From Alphaproteobacteria bacterium (lineage in GTDB: Bacteria; Pseudomonadota; Alphaproteobacteria; Rhizobiales; Rhizobiaceae), in assembly GCA_017308345.1 (NCBI GenBank), contig JAFKFE010000241.1, positions 1-7,248 of the forward strand: a stretch of DNA of 7,248 nucleotides, in the 5' to 3' direction. This document shows, piece by piece, positions 4,919 through 7,248 of this stretch. The translations under genes and the position numbers were made by a program. The notes under the pieces were generated by a model that worked only from the letters and a program-made list of their open reading frames with translations, did no database searches and was not told where the DNA came from. The number at the start of each line of letters is the position of its first letter. Within the stretch, counting starts at the first letter, position 1.

Positions 4919-7248
4919 TCAATTCAGGGTCCAGGACGCGCCGACGGCGGCGCCATAGTCGCTTGTCGCCGGCGACGCCTCGAATGAGGCGTTCAGGCGA
5001 AACCGGTCTGTCGCGGCATAGCCCAGGCCGACGGCGATCCCCGATACGCCCTTGAAATTGCCGAACGCGGCCGCGATCGAGGCCTTTCCCGGCCGTTGAT
5101 CGTATTGGAGCGAGGATGCCGCCAGGGCCAGCGCCGTGCCGGCGCGCGCTTCGCGCCGGTTCGCGCTGACCTGGCCCTGCAGGCCGGAAACCTGCTGTTC
5201 GATGCCGGACACGGCGCTGTCGAACTGGCCGACATTCACCGCATCGGTCGGGTTCACGCCCGCGGCGACGTTGACGATGCGCCGCTGGTTCGAGGAGGAA
5301 CCGACCGACACGGTGTCGGCCTCGTCGGCGACCGAGCCGTCGCCGATCGCCACCGCGCTGCCGCCGGTCGCGCTGGCGCCGTGGCCGACCGCCGTGGAGG
5401 CGGTTCCAACGGCACGCGCGCCGGGGCCCAATGCCGTGCTGTCCTGGGCGGTCGCCACCGAATTGTCGCCAAAGGCGGCTCCGCCATTGCCGGCTTGCGC
5501 CGATGCGCCGACGGCGACCGAGCCCGTGGCCGAGGCGCCCATGCCGATCGCGATGGCGTTGGGGCCGGTGGCGGAGGAGTCGAGGCCGATGGCAAGCGCG
5601 CCATCGGCGCTGGCCAGCGCATTGCCGCCGATCGCGATCGCCTCGGTGCCCGACGCCGTCGCCGGCGCGGCCGTGCTGTTGACCTTGACATAGGCCGAGC
5701 TGCCCGCCTGGACGCCCGTGCTGGTGAGGTTTGTCACCTGGCTGTCAAGGGCGGCCAGCGCACCCGCGATGTCGCCATAGGTGTTGCCCTGGACGAGGTA
5801 GCTTGGCGCCGTCAGCTGGCCGTTCGCGTCGATGCCCGCTCTGCCGCCAAAGGCCTGGGCGATGCGCTGCTCGATGTCGAGCAATTGAGCGCCGTTGACC
5901 GCGTCGGTGCTCGCGGTCGTCAAAGCGCCCGCTCCTACGCCCGTCAGCACCCGGGCTCCGTCGGTGCCGGTGAAATCGACCTCGGCGCCGTCATTGACCG
6001 CGCCGACTGTGATCGGCTGGCCCGCCCCGGCCTGCTGGACGAGACCGACGCCATTACCGGAGATCTGCTGCTGCAAGGAGAAGAGCTGGCTGCCATTGAC
6101 CGCATCTGTGCTCGTGCTGGTGATGGCGCCGGCGGCGACGTTGACGATCCGGCGTTCGTCGCCGGCCGCCCCCACCGAGACGGTGTCGGACGCGTCGGCG
6201 ACCGAGCCCTGGCCGAGCGCGACCGAATTCTCCGCGTTCGCCTGCGCTCCCTGGCCAAAGGCGGAAGCGTTGTGCGCCGTGGCCTGAGCGTTGAAACCCA
6301 CCGCCGTGGCGTTGACGTCGGCGTTGGCGCCGAGCCCCGCGACGCCCGCGATGGCGTCGGTGCCAAGCGCCGTCGACTGCCCGCTATAGGCCAGGACCGT
6401 GGCGTCGACGCCGTAGGCGGAGCCACCGAATGCGCCGGCGTCGACGAGGCTGCCGGCGCCCGAGGCAATCGAGAAATCGCCGAAGGCGCGGCTGTTTTGT
6501 CCGAAGGCGCTGCCCGCCACGCCCGTGGCCTGGCTCGCCGCGCCGACGGCGGTCGTCTGCCCGTTGGACGCGGTCGACCCCTGGCCCAACGCGACCGCGT
6601 TGATGTTCGAGGCTACCGCGCCCTCACCGAAGGCGGAGGCTCCCAGCGCCGTGGCCTGGGCGCCGAAACCCACCGCCGTGGCATTGACGTTGGTCGCTGT
6701 GTCGAGCCCCGCCGCGCCCGCGGTCGCATCGGCGCCAAGCGCGGTCGATTGCGCGCTGTAGGCCAGGACGGTGGAGTCGACCCCGTAGCTCGAGCTGGCA
6801 AGGGCACCCGTGTCGACGAGGCTGCCCGCGCCCGCGGCGATCGAGAAGTCGCCGAAGGCGCGGCTGTTTTGCCCGAAGGCGCTGCTCGCCACGCCCGTGG
6901 CCTGGCTCGTCGCGCCGATGGCGCTCGTCTGTCCGTTCGACGCGGTCGCGCCCTGGCCCACGGCGACAGCATTGATGCTGGAGGCAACCGCGCCCTGACC
7001 GAAGGCGGAGGCGTCGGCCGCATTGGCGAGGGCACCCTTTCCGACCGCGGTGGCGTTCACCTGTCCGCTCGCGGTCGCGCCGGCCTGCGCGCCGTCGCCG
7101 ATGGCCACCGCGCCGCTGTTGCCGAACGGAGCGAGCGAGGTGCCACCCGCCGCCGCGTTGCGTCCTATGGCGACATTGGCGAGGTTGTTGCCGGCCGAGA
7201 AAGCTGCATAGCCGAGGGCGACGTTGGCGCTTGTCGCGCCGCCCGCAT
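4919..7248 (-). CDS. Trimeric autotransporter adhesin (YadA-like, type Vc), 5' end outside window
   Basis: This is the C-terminal part of a surface fibre that should trimerise, insert its own beta-barrel in the outer membrane and bind host, matrix or cell surfaces. About 776 codons are visible. The frame is still open at the right edge and carries head motifs there (NVALGYAAF, NVAIGRNAA), so the start lies beyond 7248. In protein order the visible part has: left-handed parallel beta-roll head repeats of the AxAxG type (7248-6206), a neck with RRIVNVAAG and DAVNGSQL (about 6187-6083), a stalk with a second DAVNGAQL neck-like motif (about 5962-5882), a second head (about 5647-5318), a second neck (about 5317-5222), a short coiled coil (about 5221-5159) and a YadA-type anchor (about 5158-4922). 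The head includes a 124-residue tandem duplication. The chain ends in SWTLN, so the terminal residue is Asn rather than the usual aromatic. Cysteine is absent from the visible chain. The ligand cannot be inferred. The gene converges on the secretion operon. Confidence 0.93.
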   Translation of the reverse strand, partial: AGGATSANVALGYAAFSAGNNLANVAIGRNAAAGGTSLAPFGNSGAVAIGDGAQAGATASGQVNATAVGKGALANAADASAFGQGAVASSINAVAVGQGATASNGQTSAIGATSQATGVASSAFGQNSRAFGDFSIAAGAGSLVDTGALASSSYGVDSTVLAYSAQSTALGADATAGAAGLDTATNVNATAVGFGAQATALGASAFGEGAVASNINAVALGQGSTASNGQTTAVGAASQATGVAGSAFGQNSRAFGDFSIASGAGSLVDAGAFGGSAYGVDATVLAYSGQSTALGTDAIAGVAGLGANADVNATAVGFNAQATAHNASAFGQGAQANAENSVALGQGSVADASDTVSVGAAGDERRIVNVAAGAITSTSTDAVNGSQLFSLQQQISGNGVGLVQQAGAGQPITVGAVNDGAEVDFTGTDGARVLTGVGAGALTTASTDAVNGAQLLDIEQRIAQAFGGRAGIDANGQLTAPSYLVQGNTYGDIAGALAALDSQVTNLTSTGVQAGSSAYVKVNSTAAPATASGTEAIAIGGNALASADGALAIGLDSSATGPNAIAIGMGASATGSVAVGASAQAGNGGAAFGDNSVATAQDSTALGPGARAVGTASTAVGHGASATGGSAVAIGDGSVADEADTVSVGSSSNQRRIVNVAAGVNPTDAVNVGQFDSAVSGIEQQVSGLQGQVSANRREARAGTALALAASSLQYDQRPGKASIAAAFGNFKGVSGIAVGLGYAATDRFRLNASFEASPATSDYGAAVGASWTLN
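4922..5158 (-). other. YadA-type C-terminal membrane anchor domain of the adhesin
   Basis: The last 79 residues begin with the charged NRREARAGTALALAA motif at the end of the coiled coil. Alternating hydrophobic strands follow (ASIAAAFGNFKG, GIAVGLGYAAT, RFRLNASFEAS, YGAAVGASWTLN). This matches the four-strand-per-subunit barrel of trimeric autotransporters, where three chains form one 12-stranded pore. It supports the family call independently of the low-complexity head. Confidence 0.88.
5222..5338 (-). repeat. Second neck module of the adhesin
   Basis: The encoded segment runs GSVADEADTVSVGSSSNQRRI and continues VNVAAG...DAVNVGQF. Positions 5258-5338 are a diverged copy of 6128-6208, 870 bp away: both contain GSVAD, DTVSVG and RRIVNVAAG in the same spacing. 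Such necks join a beta-roll head to a coiled-coil stalk in this family. Confidence 0.8.
5318..5647 (-). other. Second, membrane-proximal head domain of the adhesin
   Basis: About 110 residues show short head repeats with a period near 14 residues (EAIAIGGNALAS, GALAIGLDSSAT, NAIAIGMGASAT, SVAVGASAQA, STALGPGARAV, STAVGHGASAT, SAVAIGDGSVAD). It sits between the stalk and the second neck, so the fibre alternates head and stalk rather than having a single distal head. Confidence 0.8.
6083..6208 (-). repeat. First neck module of the adhesin
   Basis: The encoded segment contains GSVADASDTVSVG, RRIVNVAAG and TDAVNGSQL, the consensus neck that caps the head trimer. It is the upstream partner of the copy at 5222-5338. 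The STSTDAVNGSQL motif recurs once more, without the RRIVNVAAG part, at about 5962-5882 as STDAVNGAQL. Confidence 0.8.
6206..6316 (-). repeat. Partial third copy of the head repeat unit
   Basis: Thirty-seven residues (VNATAVGFNAQATAHNASAF onwards, to VALGQG) match the beginning of the two full units in register, then diverge into the first neck. The duplicated array therefore ends as a truncated third unit. Confidence 0.7.
6317..6688 (-). repeat. Head repeat unit 2 (372 bp, 124 residues) of the adhesin
   Basis: This is the second copy of a 124-residue unit running from VNATAVGFGAQATALGASAF to GVAGLGANAD. It contains SAFGQNSRAFGDFSIASGAG and a YGVDATVLAYSGQSTALG segment. It aligns with unit 1 at a constant offset of 372 bp without indels in the stretches compared by eye. 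A 60-bp core (6469-6528) differs at only 3 positions from 6841-6900. Confidence 0.85.
6689..7060 (-). repeat. Head repeat unit 1 (372 bp, 124 residues) of the adhesin
   Basis: This is the first visible copy of the unit, from VNATAVGKGALANAADASAF to AGAAGLDTATN. It contains the same SAFGQNSRAFGDFSIAAGAG core and YGVDSTVLAYSAQSTALG segment as unit 2. The beginning (VGKGALANAAD) is the most diverged part. Further units may lie upstream of the window edge, but positions 7061-7248 encode shorter, different head repeats. Confidence 0.85.

Noticed and set aside
4920..4922. TTG at 4922 as the start of the small exported protein
   Set aside because: It overlaps the adhesin stop but lacks a Shine-Dalgarno. 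The ATG at 4901 has AAGGAGG 4 nt upstream and gives a better signal peptide.
5136..5693. Plus-strand open frame opposite the adhesin
   Set aside because: The repetitive Ala/Pro-rich translation is the mirror of the adhesin head repeats. Similar open frames recur opposite each repeat unit.
7106..7108. GTG at 7108 as the adhesin start
   Set aside because: The frame stays open to the window edge, and the upstream codons encode typical head repeats (NVALGYAAF, NVAIGRNAA), so this codon is internal.
6206..7248. Repeat array as a CRISPR or noncoding satellite
   Set aside because: The repeats are long, in frame, multiples of three and encode adhesin head motifs. There are no short repeats with unique spacers.

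Overview
The window is GC-rich, densely coded DNA of alphaproteobacterial character, most likely from a rhizobial-type organism (order Hyphomicrobiales). This assignment rests on gene content and base composition only. It holds five protein-coding genes in two convergent blocks separated by 29 bp. No RNA gene, insertion sequence or CRISPR array was seen.

Plus-strand block (positions 4-4506): three genes packed with 0-bp and 3-bp gaps form a type I secretion operon. The first encodes a glycoside hydrolase of family GH16 with an N-terminal RTX calcium-binding region and no Sec signal. The second encodes a PrtD/PrsD-type ABC transporter (permease fused to ATPase). The third encodes an HlyD/PrsE-type periplasmic adaptor. 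The outer-membrane TolC-like channel is not in the window. The arrangement suggests a dedicated cargo-exporter cassette for a glycanase that trims an extracellular beta-glucan or exopolysaccharide, as known for ExsH and the PlyA/PlyB enzymes of rhizobia.

Minus-strand block (positions 7248-4536): a large trimeric autotransporter adhesin (YadA-like, type Vc) enters from the right edge, and its 5' end lies outside the window. The visible part reads head repeats, neck, stalk, second head, second neck, short coiled coil and C-terminal membrane anchor. The head contains a 372-bp tandem duplication. Seventeen bp downstream of the adhesin stop, behind a strong Shine-Dalgarno, sits a small gene for an exported 121-residue protein with a conserved-looking Cys pair and a Lys-rich tail. 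No function is recognised for it, but its position makes it a candidate adhesin partner.

Taken together the window looks like a cell-surface and biofilm locus: one block exports an enzyme that remodels matrix polysaccharide, and the other builds a surface fibre. The functional link between the two blocks is inference from proximity. The most interesting points are the small exported protein behind the adhesin, the nested head-neck-stalk-head-neck architecture with its recent-looking duplication, and the compact RTX-GH16/ABC/adaptor cassette.
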